NCBI GenBank assembly: GCA_018398765.1
Contig: JAHBMJ010005113.1
Location: 1-47,256 of the forward strand
Source: Chromera velia
Taxonomy: Eukaryota > Sar > Chromeraceae
Direction: 5' to 3'
DNA: 47,256 bases
Numbering within the stretch: position 1 is the stretch's first letter; every line of letters starts with the position of its first letter. The notes under the pieces are model-generated. The model was not told the DNA's origin, made no database searches, and saw only the letters and a list, made by a program, of their open reading frames with translations. The translations under genes were made by a program, and so were the position numbers. Below are positions 10,752 through 21,971 of this stretch, piece after piece.

Positions 10752-11215
10752 TCACCTCCAGTTCAGGAGTTTCCCGTTTCTATGGGCGCTTGCTTGCAGA
10801 CAGGCAACGGCAGATTCAAACTCTTCTTGCTCTCTGAAACCAAGCTCCTCCCCTTCCACTTCGTTTATCGATGTCAAATGCAAGTCTCTAAGTTTCAGTA
10901 GTGATTCAATTTGGGGGCTCAGAACCTCGAGAAAGGCTAGAAGACCCTCAATGCTGATTCGGTCATAATTGGGGTCAATTCCCACCAGCTGCTCTCTGCA
11001 CTCATGGGCAGAAAACACCTCCCCCAGCCTCTTCAGCCTAGTATCGTCAAGCCCGCAGCTACACAGGTCGAGAAATTTCAAGTGCAAGAGTTTGTCCCCA
11101 GATGCCCCCCCCCCCCATTTGCAGTAAGAGAGGCAAGCGCGTCCTCATTCAGACATCCACCAGAAAGATCAAGACGGAAGACACATGATGGCACTGGCAG
11201 GCCAAAGTGATTCAA
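10752..11215 (-). pseudogene. Leucine-rich-repeat protein, C-terminal exon with a homopolymer frame break
   Basis: On the minus strand an exon opens after a good acceptor (branch-like CTAAC, then CTCAG) at 11216 and reads FRLDLSGGCLNEDALASL in one frame. The downstream frame reads LKFLDLCSCGLDDTRLKRLG, later GLLAFLEVL and LKLRDLHLTSI, and stops at 10752. These are ribonuclease-inhibitor-type leucine-rich repeats (LxxLDLxxCxLxDxxLxxLxE). The two frames meet at a run of twelve G (11105-11116 on the plus strand); a single-base length change there would join them. Either the run is mis-sequenced and this is a living gene, or it is a pseudogene. Upstream exons beyond 11216 were not found. No specific function can be given: such repeats bind proteins. 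Confidence 0.6.
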
Positions 11216-11689
11216 CTGAGCTAGTTAGAAAAATGCGAAGTCGATCATTATACATATATGCAAACTACAATTCAAAATGTTTAAAAAAAAAAAAAAAAAC
11301 TCTATGTCCCTCATAGAGCAGCTACAATTTCCTCTTTTCCAGAAAAGAAAGTCCAGAATTCATCAAAGAAGCTTCAAAAGTGCCAAGTAGGCTCAAACGC
11401 AGCTCAGGCTATGAGTCGTGTACACTTTGTCACCGATCTCTGAATTTGTTTATGATGGACAATGATAAATTAAGCTTCTGACTCTCTCTAGGTCTCTCAA
11501 GTGGATTTTTAAGATGGATGAATCATGACGAATAACCCCGAAAAGCGAAGCGCGGGGTATAGTAACTTACAAAACATTCTACCCGAGAGCCCCCTTGCAT
11601 ACTGACGCTGCACACTGATAAACCTCGCACGGCTACATCTTGGAATTTATATATGATGGGATACACCCAACTAGTTAGGTGAGTGTGTT
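11216..11689. other. Intergenic, no gene recognised
   Basis: Contains a poly-A run (11281-11299) and, at 11536-11557, the semi-palindrome CCCCGAAAAGCGAAGCGCGG, which recurs in similar form at 37347-37368. Upstream exons of the leucine-rich-repeat gene would be expected here, but none could be identified. Confidence 0.4.
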
Positions 11690-11940
11690 GGGGGGCTATT
11701 TGGGGGGTCGGCCACAATTTGGTTGTTACAAACTATTAGGGGCTTAGGTATGTCTTGCCTGTGTGGCCGGCGGGGGCCACAGCAACGCATGCAAAATATG
11801 TTTTTCGGGACTACATGTGCGTGAATATAATATATGCAACTCCATGCGAGTTACTTGAGGGGCACGCATCATGACGTATGAGCGGAGTATAATGCGATCA
11901 CGGCTTCATGCGAGTTGCTTGAGGGGCATATTTTAGAATC
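11690..11940 (-). repeat. Diverged dispersed repeat, copy B
   Basis: Reverse-complement counterpart of 3540-3830. It carries two copies of the TGCGAGTTRCTTGAGGGGC phrase (about 11847-11865 and 11909-11926). The outer end (TATTTTAGAATC) also matches the third partial copy at 1441-1464. Confidence 0.7.
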
Positions 11941-12065
11941 AGGGTATCATCAATCTCCGAATCTGCTTGTATTAGCCTTGTGATGAACAGTGCATAACAA
12001 AGATTCTGAGTCTCTCTGACCGTCCGACGTGCGCAGATTTCCGAATCATGCATGCGTATATATTA

Positions 12066-12132
12066 ATACTGGCCCGACATAGGACCAGAGACTTTAATAT
12101 CTCTCTCAGCTGGTCCTGTGTTGGGCCAGTAT
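12066..12132. repeat. Hairpin-forming inverted repeat
   Basis: A 23-nt left arm (ATACTGGCCCGACATAGGAC...) at 12066-12088 pairs with 12110-12132 at 21 of 23 positions, around a 21-nt loop. This could be a miniature fold-back element or the tip of a larger one. A fragment of the arm also occurs near 1187. Confidence 0.7.
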
Positions 12133-12474
12133 GCATCTTACTTAGGCATACGTCCTAATATAGGTCCTATCCGTCTATTACAGCCAATCTGTTGCAAGCC
12201 TAGTTTGTCGATAAGTTCTGTCCTAAAACTATATGCATAATAAAGTCCCTGAATCATCAATCTGTTGCAAGCGCATGCCCCTCGGACTAGGCCACCGATC
12301 CTACCTTATACTTACTTATACTACTCACGGTGGACAAAAATTAATCGAAATTAATACCTTTTATTCTCCGTATGTTCGCGCTGTCAACTCTGCTACCTTC
12401 CTGACACTACAAGCCACTTAAAAAATTTTTTGCTCTGGCGGACAGATGCGGACAGACTTGAAAGTCCGCGCCTG

Positions 12475-12625
12475 CTATGTCTTGAAAAGCTATGCCGCCG
12501 GCGTGGATTATGTCTTAAAAATCTATACCGCATACGCGTACTATGTTTTAAAAGTCTGTACCGCAAGTGCGGACTATGTTTTGAAAATTTGTACCATAGG
12601 CGTGGACTGTGTCTATCAAGCCTTC
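12475..12625 (+). repeat. 33-bp tandem repeat array, locus 2
   Basis: About four and a half copies of a 33-bp unit, TATGTYTTGAAAA followed by a CCGCAGGCGYGG-like half, matching locus 1 at 1511-1705 in period and core. It is open in two frames and would encode an 11-residue basic repeat (LCLEKLCRRRG-like). Further degraded pieces (GCCGTAGGCGTGGA) appear at about 12843-12860. Confidence 0.85.
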
Positions 12626-13215
12626 GTTACCTGCTATGTTAAATTTTTCTTAACCTTTCTTCTCTATTCCTATCTGCACTAAATTATAATTATTAAAAGT
12701 GAAACTTGACTTCTGTATTTATGTTGGTTTGCAAAATAGAGTATCAATCATAATTGATGGCTTCTTTCGATCACGATATATGAATTACAGGGCTGCTAAG
12801 GGCTGCATTCCGAGTCGCCTTCGCGAACGACTTGATTAGCTGCGCCGTAGGCGTGGATGGACTTGATCACCCATGCCGCTGATGCGCGCTGCTGATGCGG
12901 ATGAACTTGAATGTTCTTCTTTCAAGTGGTTTGTAGTATCAGAGAGGTGAACTCTGCCTATCTATGGATAAGTATTGTGGTCTTCCTTTTCCTCTCCTTA
13001 GTTTCTTCTTCAATGGGTTCTTTATCTAATTTGAGACGGTTTTTCCCGGCCTGTTTGACAGAGAGGTAAACGAACTGCGTGAAGGAGGTCAAATTGTCCT
13101 CCCTATCCCACCTCCCCCTGACCCACCACCCCTTCCCCCATAACCACCTCCTCCTCAGAATGCTCCCCCCCCCAACTTTCTCAGCAAGGCTTCTTATCTT
13201 GACCAATTGGAATAG
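12626..13215. other. Intergenic, no gene recognised
   Basis: AT-rich, then a pyrimidine-rich stretch (13090-13190). No exon-like or RNA-like feature is seen. Confidence 0.4.
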
Positions 13216-13965
13216 TTAGGTCTTTCCTGGGAAGAAAGGCTGGCAGACAGTAAAGTGGGTGCAGTAGTAGACGGGGGAAAGGCATCCAAGAAGAGAAGAC
13301 AGTCTGGGAGAAAGCAGAGCACCCGTCAGGCTTGGTGGGACCCACAATGCCGCCTGATTCATTTGAAGGTGAAAGAGGCAGAGGAAAAGGCAAGACATGT
13401 CCCGAACCCTTCTCACCCTCTGCGAAAAGAATATATCAAACTGAGAAGGGAAAGAGCTCGACTGTTTGCAGTAAAAAGGAGTAAGCTCGAGCAACAGACA
13501 GCAGAGAGACTAGCTAGAGAAGCAGCAATTGACCCCCCGAAAGTTTGGTAGTGGAACAAGAAAATCAAAACACAGAGGGGAGGGGATAATAAACTTGTTA
13601 CATCTTCCTTCACTCAGTTCTGGGCTGGGGTCTTCGACGGTCCTGGTCTTCCGCCTGTACCTGTTGGTCTGGCCTTTCCCCCTCCTTCTCAGCCCACCTT
13701 CTCTATACATATGATTGAGGAAACACTGAAAGGAATTGACCCAAAGAAGGCGTTGGTGTACGAAATTGTGAAGCAGAGAGCGCCCATTGACATAAGAATA
13801 CAGATTGTACAACGCGTTAGAGGTGCAACCAGGAGGGGCACTTCTGATAATGAGAAGAAAATGAAGGATATGGTATTGCTGTTGTGCACAACCCTGCCTA
13901 AAAGCGGTTCCAAAGCTATAGCCAACTATCTCAAGAAGGTCCATTCTGTCGATAAGGCAAGTTGA
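13216..13965 (+). pseudogene. LINE ORF2 remnant (endonuclease/RT junction), one internal stop
   Basis: One frame runs from 13216 to the stop at 13965, broken only by TAG at 13549. The first part (QAWWDPQCRLIHLKVKEAEE, later REYIKLRRERARLF-like helices) has the basic 'WW...L..lr...r' pattern lying between endonuclease and reverse transcriptase in LINEs. After the stop, FTQFWAGVF and MIEETLKGIDPKKA fit the 'W..vf......~~v...L..i.p.KApG' start of the reverse transcriptase. The catalytic palm motifs are missing, and the tail (RGATRRGTSDNEKKMKD and onward) is not recognisable. It is a truncated, dead copy. Confidence 0.6.
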
Positions 13966-16040
13966 GGCGAATCAATCCGACTGGCATACAGGCTTCCTCA
14001 CCCCCCCCCCCATGAATGTGTGCTCTGGGTTGTCCTCAAAGCCTTGTTAGTGGCTTGGGATTTGGCGTCGCTAAATCTAGGATTTAACCCTCAATCATCA
14101 TCATCATCATCAATTGAAAAATTTTGTTTCTCCTCAATATTTCTTTATTAAACCTTTTCTTTACATCCATAAATTCTTTTGCATGCTTAAAAGTGCATGT
14201 GACCCTGGCCGTGCACGTGGGCTGTGGTGCTGAATGATAACTGCCTAGACAACTGTATACTTAACCTGCATGACAGCCTCAATTTAAAGCGCCTGACGGT
14301 CCTGACTTTTTTTTTTTAATTACCTTTCTTCGAAGTTCGAACGTATAATGGCATCCTAGCTACCATTCGCTGCCCGACAAAAATATTCTTACAGTGATCA
14401 ATTCAGATGAAGACAGAAGGCAAAAGATCCATCATGTTGGTTCGTTTAAAGCAGTTTCCTTCCCAAAACAACCTGTCAGACAGATACTGTCTGACATCTG
14501 TCTGACCATGTCTGACAGACTGACATATGCAGAGACCAGGCATATGCTGCTAGGGAGATTCGAACCTATAATGCTGTGAAAATAAATATTGATAGATGAG
14601 TCATTTTTTTTTATATTTGATGTAACGACGGTGCCCAAAGTGAAACCCCCAGTCACAAAGGCCGATTTAAAAGCCAACTAAGAAGGAAAAACGTCGATCA
14701 GGCTCGGATCAGCCATCAATAGTCATCAAAGCTCTACTTAAAGCTGCAGTACCGAAAAAGAAACCCAATCGCTCATGCTCTCCCTCCCCTGCCCCACAGT
14801 CCAAATTTTTGATTCAAAACTTCTCATGCAGATCTCTCGAGTTATCTCGAGTATCTCAAGTCTTGCCCGACTGCATAAGGAGGTACAAGGAGGGGATACA
14901 AAAACCAATACCCCTAGTCTCCTTCCCTCCAGGATCATCCAGGATCCTGTCCAATACTGTCCGACAACCAGCTATAAGACGTCCGCTCTTGCCGATCACC
15001 GCCTATACGGTTATACTGGCGGCGACGGCCAAAGGCGTACCGGTCATCACCATTTTACCGGCCAGCGCGGCCACCGCCGATCGCCGCCTATCGGTGGCGG
15101 CATGCGGCGGCGACCAGTGCGCCTTCAGCACACCAGCCAAGGCGGCCCTGACAAATCAAAATCTGACCAGTGACCAGCAACGGCCTAGGCAACAGCGGTC
15201 CAGCATCAGGGGGGTACAAACGTCAAGTGTTCATTTACGGGCCGACGCTGATAGTGAATGATCGATGATGATGATAATGAACATAAATTGACTCCCGCCG
15301 ACACTACGTACAGTTGTATTTGACATCTTTTCTTTATTAGGTAGATTGTTTAATTCCGCCTGTACAGTTTGCACTTCTTAAATTCCGATGGTAACTTTTC
15401 GATAATTCCGAGAGCACCTCTCTATTCAAAGTTAAGAGCTCACACTAGAGCTCACAGCCGGCATTTCTAAAAAAAAGTGCAAAGCGGCGCTAGAAGCGAC
15501 GTATGACAGCGCTTTTACTTGGACCCTCGTTCGCTCCCACGCTGACTCTGTCGCTCGATCGCGTCTGAAAAGATTTGGAGATACCTGACCGTCTCAATTC
15601 AATGTAGGATCAAAAACGAAAAAAGGATATAAGTACAGTCACTCAGACATCAACAAAAACACCACGTGACATACGGATCCTCTTTCCTTCCCTTCCCCGC
15701 CTCTTGATCGTTGTCCAATTGTTCATTGTCTTGCTTCCTTCCTCGGTCTCCCTGCCTGTGACAGTCACCCATACAGACAGGCAGTCAGACAGACCAGTTG
15801 CGTCATAACTCTCGTTCATGAACAAATCCAGACAGCGTGAGACTCAAGCAGAGAAGCTGAGTCAGACAGGCAGACAAGCAGACAGCCTGACAGCAAAATA
15901 GATGAAGGCGATACAGAGAGGGACACACAAAGAGAGGGGCAAATAATTGCGAAGACAGAACACCGATACGACTAGGCAACAAGTCCGTCCCTCGCCAGTC
16001 TCTCCCTCAGGGCCGACAGGTCCTTCGACGACAGCGGCTG
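13966..16040. other. Intergenic, no gene recognised
   Basis: Mostly AT-rich, with a GC-rich island at 14990-15180 (repeated CGGCGGC/GCCGCC motifs). At 14475-14523 a cluster of overlapping CTGTCAGACA/TGTCTGACAG inverted copies occurs. No open frame resembles a known protein. Confidence 0.4.
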
Positions 16041-16636
16041 CATTCATTCAATCAATCAATCAATCAATCATTCATTCATTCATTCATTCATTCCTTCATT
16101 CATTCACTCACTCATTCATTCATTCATTCATTCATTCACTCATTCATTCATTCATTCATTCATTCATTCATTCATTCCTTCATCCAATCTTTTATTCATT
16201 CACTCACTCACTCACTCACTCATTTATTCATTCATTCAATCATTCATTCATTCAATCATTCATCCCTTCATTCACTCACTCACTCACTCACTCACTAACT
16301 CACTCATTCATTCATTCATTCATTCATTCATTCATTCATTCATTCATTCATTCACACATTCATTCATTCATTCATTCATTCATTCAATCATTCATTCCTT
16401 GATTCATTCATTCATTTATTCATTCACTCACTCACTCATTTATTCATTATTCATTTATTCATTCACTCATTCATTCATTCACTCATTCATTCATTCACTC
16501 ACTCATTCATTCACTCACTCACTCATTCATTCATTCATTCATTCACTCACTCACTCATTCATTCATTTATTCACTCATTCATTCATCCATTCACTCACTC
16601 ATTCATTCATTCATTCACTCATTCACTAACTCATTC
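16041..16636 (+). repeat. (TTCA)n microsatellite, about 600 bp
   Basis: A nearly uninterrupted tract of the tetranucleotide TTCA/CATT with CTCA and ATCA variants. It stays open in more than one frame for hundreds of bases (Ser-Phe-Ile-His repeats) only because the unit contains no stop on this strand. It is not coding. Confidence 0.97.
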
Positions 16637-17374
16637 TTTTTCTCGTGCATCGATGCGTTCAGGCAGGAAAGAACGGAGAGAGAGAACTCCAGAAGGGATC
16701 CATCCATCATCTGGAAGGGAAAACGAACAAACGCCTGCTTTGGTGGGAGGTTCGATATGTGCAGCCACAAGTAAACGCAGACTGAAGAACTCGAATTGCT
16801 TGTCTTCTGTTCTCCTGCTTGCTTCGCTTCAATGCATGGAAGAGAGACAAACGACCACTCAGTCAGTGCTGGCAGGCATCTGGTCGCACTCCTGAACAGA
16901 ACCTTTTTTTCTTCTTTACTTCAATTACAAACAAAACAGAGAAAAGAAAGGACCAACAGAGACAGACAGGCGGGTCCACATGTACTTTTTGCTCTTTTCT
17001 CTCCATTTCTTGACTCAAATAAAATAGACCGGCAACAGGGCTGCTGTTCTCTCATTCCGTTTTTGCCGGCATGCGTAAAGCAATGAAACCAGAGAGAAAG
17101 CGAGGCAGACACAGACAGAGGAATGTCCGGACCGACGTCCTCCCTGGACTGGGTTCTTTGTCTTTTATTCCAATGAGCCAGAAAGAAAAGCCGATAGGCA
17201 GGGGCAGAGGCAGTGAGACAAGACGGACAGATGGAGTGAATTGGACGCATGGACGAACGGACAAACAGACAGACAGACAGACAAGCAGGCAGGCAGGCAG
17301 GCAGAAAAATGGACGGGTATACACAGTGCCCCATTTCGATCTTCAAAAAAGGATCATCCCGCCTGCATTTCAGA
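16637..17374. other. Intergenic, 3' flank of the sialate-lyase gene
   Basis: No supported gene. Contains (CAGA)n and (GGCA)n tetranucleotide runs at 17263-17302. Confidence 0.4.
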
Positions 17375-19942
17375 TCACCCAACCAACCGGCCAACCTTCG
17401 CAGGAAGGCGAGGAGCCAGGCCGACCCCCTTCAGTCCCCACCCGTCCTCAAAGATCACCCTCAGACACTGCAGCAGCAGTACTAATTTTGTGAGCGGGCG
17501 TGTGAAGGCAGGAAGGGGCGCAGTAAAAGAAAAGCATTTAAGCAAGGACCCGCCCACCCAATTAGGGATCGATGCAGAGCCTTTCTGTGCACGTGCGTGC
17601 ATGGAACACAAATCAGTGAGCTAGCACCCACTCGCGCGCTTGCACTCCTACGGCAAGCCAAGATTGGGCACTGCTTCTCCTCCTTAGCCTGATCAAGCGC
17701 GACCAGTTGAAAACATGTTCAATTCTCAATGCACCTACAGCTTTGGAGGGATGCACCCGCCTTCTTTCTTCCTGACCTGAATGCACCCAAAGTCGTCCAT
17801 GACCTTCAAGTAGGACTCTACGACCTTCCACTTCTCCTCCGCTTTCTGCACCGCCCCGTTCTTCTGACTGATGCACATGTCGCGATATTCCGTTGCCACC
17901 AGAGGCGCTGCAGCCCCTATCCACCCATCGGCCCCGTGAATGCACAGCTCCCTCGCGACCTCTTCGTACCCCCCCCACATGTAGAAGTCTCCATGAGGAC
18001 GGGCGGAACGGACGAAAGAAGAGGCCTTCGCCCAGTCACACAAGTCTCTGCAAACAGACCGTCAGCATGGACTTTCACGGCCATGACAATTCTCTGCAGG
18101 GCGCGTGTAAGGGGCGGGGAGGGCAAGCTGGTCTCCGAGGAATGAAAGGGGGGGGGAACCGAGAAAAATAGAAGGAAAAATGGGAAGGGCGAGCCGGGAA
18201 GCATCTCTTCTGATTTGCGTCTCCGCATGCATTTTATGCATTACATACTGCTGGCAACACAAAACCCCACGCTCGCAAAACAGTTCGGGCGAGCATGCGA
18301 TTCCTTTTCTGGGCGTCAGTCATTTACACATAAAGAAATAAATGCTGGGATAAGCTTACTTGCTGGTGAACTTGACTCCTCTCAGAGAGGGCACCTTCTT
18401 CATTAGAGCAGGAAGGGCAGCCGAGAGAGGCACCGTCACCCCCGTGGTGTCTGGGAAGTGGTAGTAGAAGAAAGGAACATGGGGGGCGCCCTGGGCGATA
18501 TAGGCGATGCAGTCCGCAAGGACCTCTTCGTTTGCCGGTTTCAGGTAGAAGGGCGCCACAGCTGCAATGCCGTGAATGCCCCCCCTTCCCTCTGCATAGA
18601 GCCTGGCTGCCTCCTCTGCAAGTTCCCTGGCGTCTCTGACGGATGAGCCCCCGATGTGCACAATCAACTTCAGAGAGGAGGTCTCCCGACAGGCTTCTGC
18701 GAATTAAGAGAGCGGATCATAGAGAGGGGCCACGAACATTCATTTAATTTTAGTTGTGCGCCTTCCGCTCGGCCAATCCCTAATTGTTCGCCTGAATGGA
18801 AGCGAGATGGACCCACTACAGGCTGGCGGGCAGGCACGCAGCGAGGCAGATAGACTTCACGCGCCATTTTGAACAAAGACATGATGACCTTTCTGCTTTC
18901 TTTTGTCCTTTGTGAACCCAAGAACAGAGAGACACACCGATACCCACAGACAGGAAATCTCTCTCTTTCTCTCACTCTCTAATTTTTGCACTTTCTCTCA
19001 CTCTGTCTCTTCTTCTCCGACTCACTTTCTTTCACATGCAGACAGACACGTGCAAGCGTGCAGCCCGACACGCAAAGAGAGCCCCCCCCCCTCCCCCACA
19101 GAGAGAGAGAGAGACCTCACGAATGCCCTTTAATGCTCTCATTTCTTTTCCTTCTCCGTCTCTGTGATGATAAACAGACGGACCAACAGATAGATATGCG
19201 GGTAGGTAAGGATACAGTCCGACAGAAAGAAAAACAAACAGACAGAACAAGACGGAAAGGCCCGAAAAGACAGACCAGCCCAAGCCCTCATGAGGGCCTT
19301 TCTCTCCTCCACAGTGCAAGAGGGCCCCTCTCCTGCACGCAGTGAGGCAGATGAAGAACATCAAGAAAGTTCGCAATTAACGAGACTTCGATGTCTCTCT
19401 GCTCATGTATGTGCTTTGGTGACGCTGGACAGAGAAAGAAGCATGCCCCCCGCATTCAGGAGGAGCCAGCGTCCTCTTGTTGAGCAAAAGGCAGGGACCA
19501 GGGGGGGGGAAGAGAGATCGCAAAGGCGTGCGAAGAGACGGACACTGTACAATTGCCTCTCAGTCTACCCCTGTCCCTTCACTTTCACGCACACAGCGAA
19601 CAAACGTGCACTTTCAGATCCAGATACCTGCGTGTCTGTGCAGCGCGCTCCGAGTGCCAAGGAATGAACCCCACCGCAAGCTGCATGCCTCCTTGTCACG
19701 TCTTCGGCGCAAGACAGCTAACTATTTTTTTTTCTTTTAAACCTACAGCTAACTATACATGGAAGGAACACATGCAGAAAAAGAAAGAAAGAAAAAGAGA
19801 ATTCATGCAGCAGCCAACTGACCGCATGTTCCTGAGAGGAAAACCCCGTCGCAGTCTCTCTCTTCGAGCTTCTTCGCAAAAGAGGGGATCACAGAAAGGT
19901 TCACGTCGCCCGTCTCGTCGCTGAAGGGGGTGCACACGGCGG
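17375..19942 (-). CDS. N-acetylneuraminate lyase (sialate aldolase), 5' end not found
   Basis: Minus-strand exons 19942-19823, 19332-19276, 18696-18360, 18047-17777 and 17467-17375 (TGA) join in phase to about 292 residues. Family members are ~300-320, so only a short first exon is missing. The enzyme splits sialic acid into N-acetylmannosamine and pyruvate by a Schiff-base aldolase mechanism on a (beta/alpha)8 barrel. Visible: AVCTPFSDETGDVN at the start, the substrate-carboxylate loop GTCGEG, LIVHIGG, VPFFYYHFPDTTGV with the catalytic tyrosine, RGVKFTSKD with the Schiff-base lysine, and APRLP near the end. FYYH.P.TGV fits eukaryotic NPL better than dihydrodipicolinate synthase. The second listed exon is only 57 bases; donors include GTCAGT, GTCTGT and GTCAGG. 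A (GATG)n run lies just upstream of the acceptor at 19943. Confidence 0.9.
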
Positions 19943-21207
19943 CTGCATCCATCCATCCATCCATCCATCCATCCATCACGACTGTCAGTTTGAGAGAGGT
20001 CAATTAGACATCACAACCAACTGCTGGAGGTTGCATACCTTTCACACATCTTTGTATGCATGTATGTATGCGCATACAACGAAACGTATGCAGACATATG
20101 GTCACGACGGGAAAACCAAACGTGCAATCCATCTTACGCTTGTCGGCTCTTCACAACGCACGCACAGAGAAAGTGACTTCCAGGCAGACGAAGAGCTCAG
20201 CAGACACGTCAAAGACAGCCGATGCATCAGACATTTGCACTGATTGCTTCACTTACTGATAACCTGGGAGATCGTCACAGCAAGCATCTGACAGGAGGAT
20301 GGAGGAGAGACGGAGACGGAGACGGCGAAGCAGAAGGAAGGCAACCGGCAAGGACAGACAGACAGGAAAGAAGAGAGGTTATCCCCAAGAGGCTGCGTCG
20401 CAAAGAAAAAGAAAGTTCTCTAAGAGGCTCCAAACTGGATACAACAAAATGGACAGGGAGGCAGATAAACTGGGGAAGAAACTTCTGTTCTTTCTCTCTG
20501 TGTGTCAGACCGTGCAGTGCCCAAGCCCCTGACCCAGAATCGGAAATTCTTTGGCAAAGAGCCTGTGGGAAGCTGCAGTTCCATTGGCGTAGGTCTGGTG
20601 GTTGGTCTGAGACATGACTTGAGGTGTGGAAGAGAAAGAGCGAGGGCCAGGAGGAGGGAGACGGACAAGTCGTGACACAGCCGCTGAAAGAGACGGATGA
20701 AACAAGACTCCAGGAACGCTCAGGAAACTTTGATAATGTATCACAGACTTGGACAATTTCGATGCACGCATGCTCAACTAGGTCATTGAGAGACACTGGT
20801 GTGTGTGCCAGTGCTCAAGTCACGCTATGAGCATTGCATGAAGGGGGTCTGATTCGAACCGTCGCATGAAAGAAAGAAATGCAGAAGCCTGCATGGGCCG
20901 GCCGCGGCCAGCTGCATGTATGGTACACGAGAGTGGGCGCGCATGCACTGCGCGCCGACGTTACGTGGTGGGTACTCCACACACACACACACACACACAC
21001 ACGCACGCACGCATGCACACACTTACTTTTTCCTAACAGATTCAAATGTTCACTCACCTATCCACACATTCATCATCTATCTGATCAATGGATCAGACTC
21101 GTTGAGTCTTCTTCATTTTGGAGAGCGTCGGGCAGATGATGAGCAAGTCTCAGATGAAAACGTCTTCAGTCACATGTAGCAACGTATGAAATGCATGCGC
21201 ATGGGCG
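19943..21207. other. Upstream region of the sialate-lyase gene
   Basis: Should contain the missing first coding exon and promoter of the minus-strand lyase gene. I could not identify an exon ending in phase 1 with a convincing donor. It contains (ATCC)n at 19947-19977, a TATG-rich stretch near 20052-20070 and (AC)n at 20978-21002. Confidence 0.35.
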
Positions 21208-21832
21208 TCAAGAGTTACCAGTAGGAAGCTCAGCGTCTTCTTGCTTCCCAACACCAAAGAGCCGTGGAACTACACCTGCCAGCCATGTGAACGCATCTTT
21301 TGGGAGCCATTTCGATTGAGGACCTCTTCTCCACTTGTGGAGCTGTGCAGACAGGCTAGGGTAACCGCTGGTGAGGTCTTTGCAAAGCAATGCAATTTGT
21401 AGCCATTCCTTTTCCCCAACGTCTCTTTCGATTAAATTTTCTCGGTACCATTCGTCTTGAAAGTTCCGTTCTCACAACTCTCCGCTCTTTGCCTGTAAAA
21501 TCTTCAAGTACGGTACTTATTGCAGTATCACCCACCTCCACCCAGCATTTTTTCCACCGATTATTATAATGAGCAGACTGATAAATCATCTCCTTCTCTC
21601 GTGTGAAGTAGTGCAGAGGAGGTTTATTCAGAATACAGAACGGAACTAGGAAGTGAACTCGCACTTTAATTGTACCTTGCTCTTCAGTGAAGGTGCAAAT
21701 TAAGAGACAACCGGGAAATTTTACCAAAGCGGAGGCTTCTTCCACCATCATGCGGGATTTCTGTTCATCGTCAGAAAAGAACTCGGAATCTGCTTCCGCA
21801 AGAGCCTCTTCAAACTCCTCCTTCTCTCTCAT
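21208..21832 (-). CDS. Unrecognised protein-coding-like ORF pair, frame break near 21356-21390
   Basis: From ATG at 21832 one frame runs 158 codons: an acidic start (EEFEEALAEADSEFFSDDE), a middle with KKCWVEVGDTAISTVLEDF, then a basic stretch RRMVPRKFNRKRRWGKG. It stops at 21356. A second frame overlapping its end runs to 21208 (WRRGPQSKWLPKDAF, then WLAGVVPRLFGVGKQED). Composition suggests one protein split by a frameshift or a missed intron. I recognise no family. The complete retrotransposon begins about 145 bases beyond the start codon, so the promoter or upstream exons may have been displaced by the insertion. It may be a gene, or the remnant of one. Confidence 0.35.
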
Positions 21833-21971
21833 CCGCCGTCAATACTCCTTCTACCTGCACAAGCCTGCACTTATTACTGCAATATTCAGCCTTGTTGCTC
21901 TCTGGAGTGTCTTTGTAATCTCTAAAGGCACAAGAACCAAAGTGCAGAGGGTTTAAATTTCTGGACTTTCT

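Noticed and set aside
16041-16629. Ser/His/Phe/Ile-rich proteins over the TTCA tract
   Set aside because: The openness follows from the stop-free tetranucleotide and occurs in more than one frame. There is no start, splice context or other coding sign.
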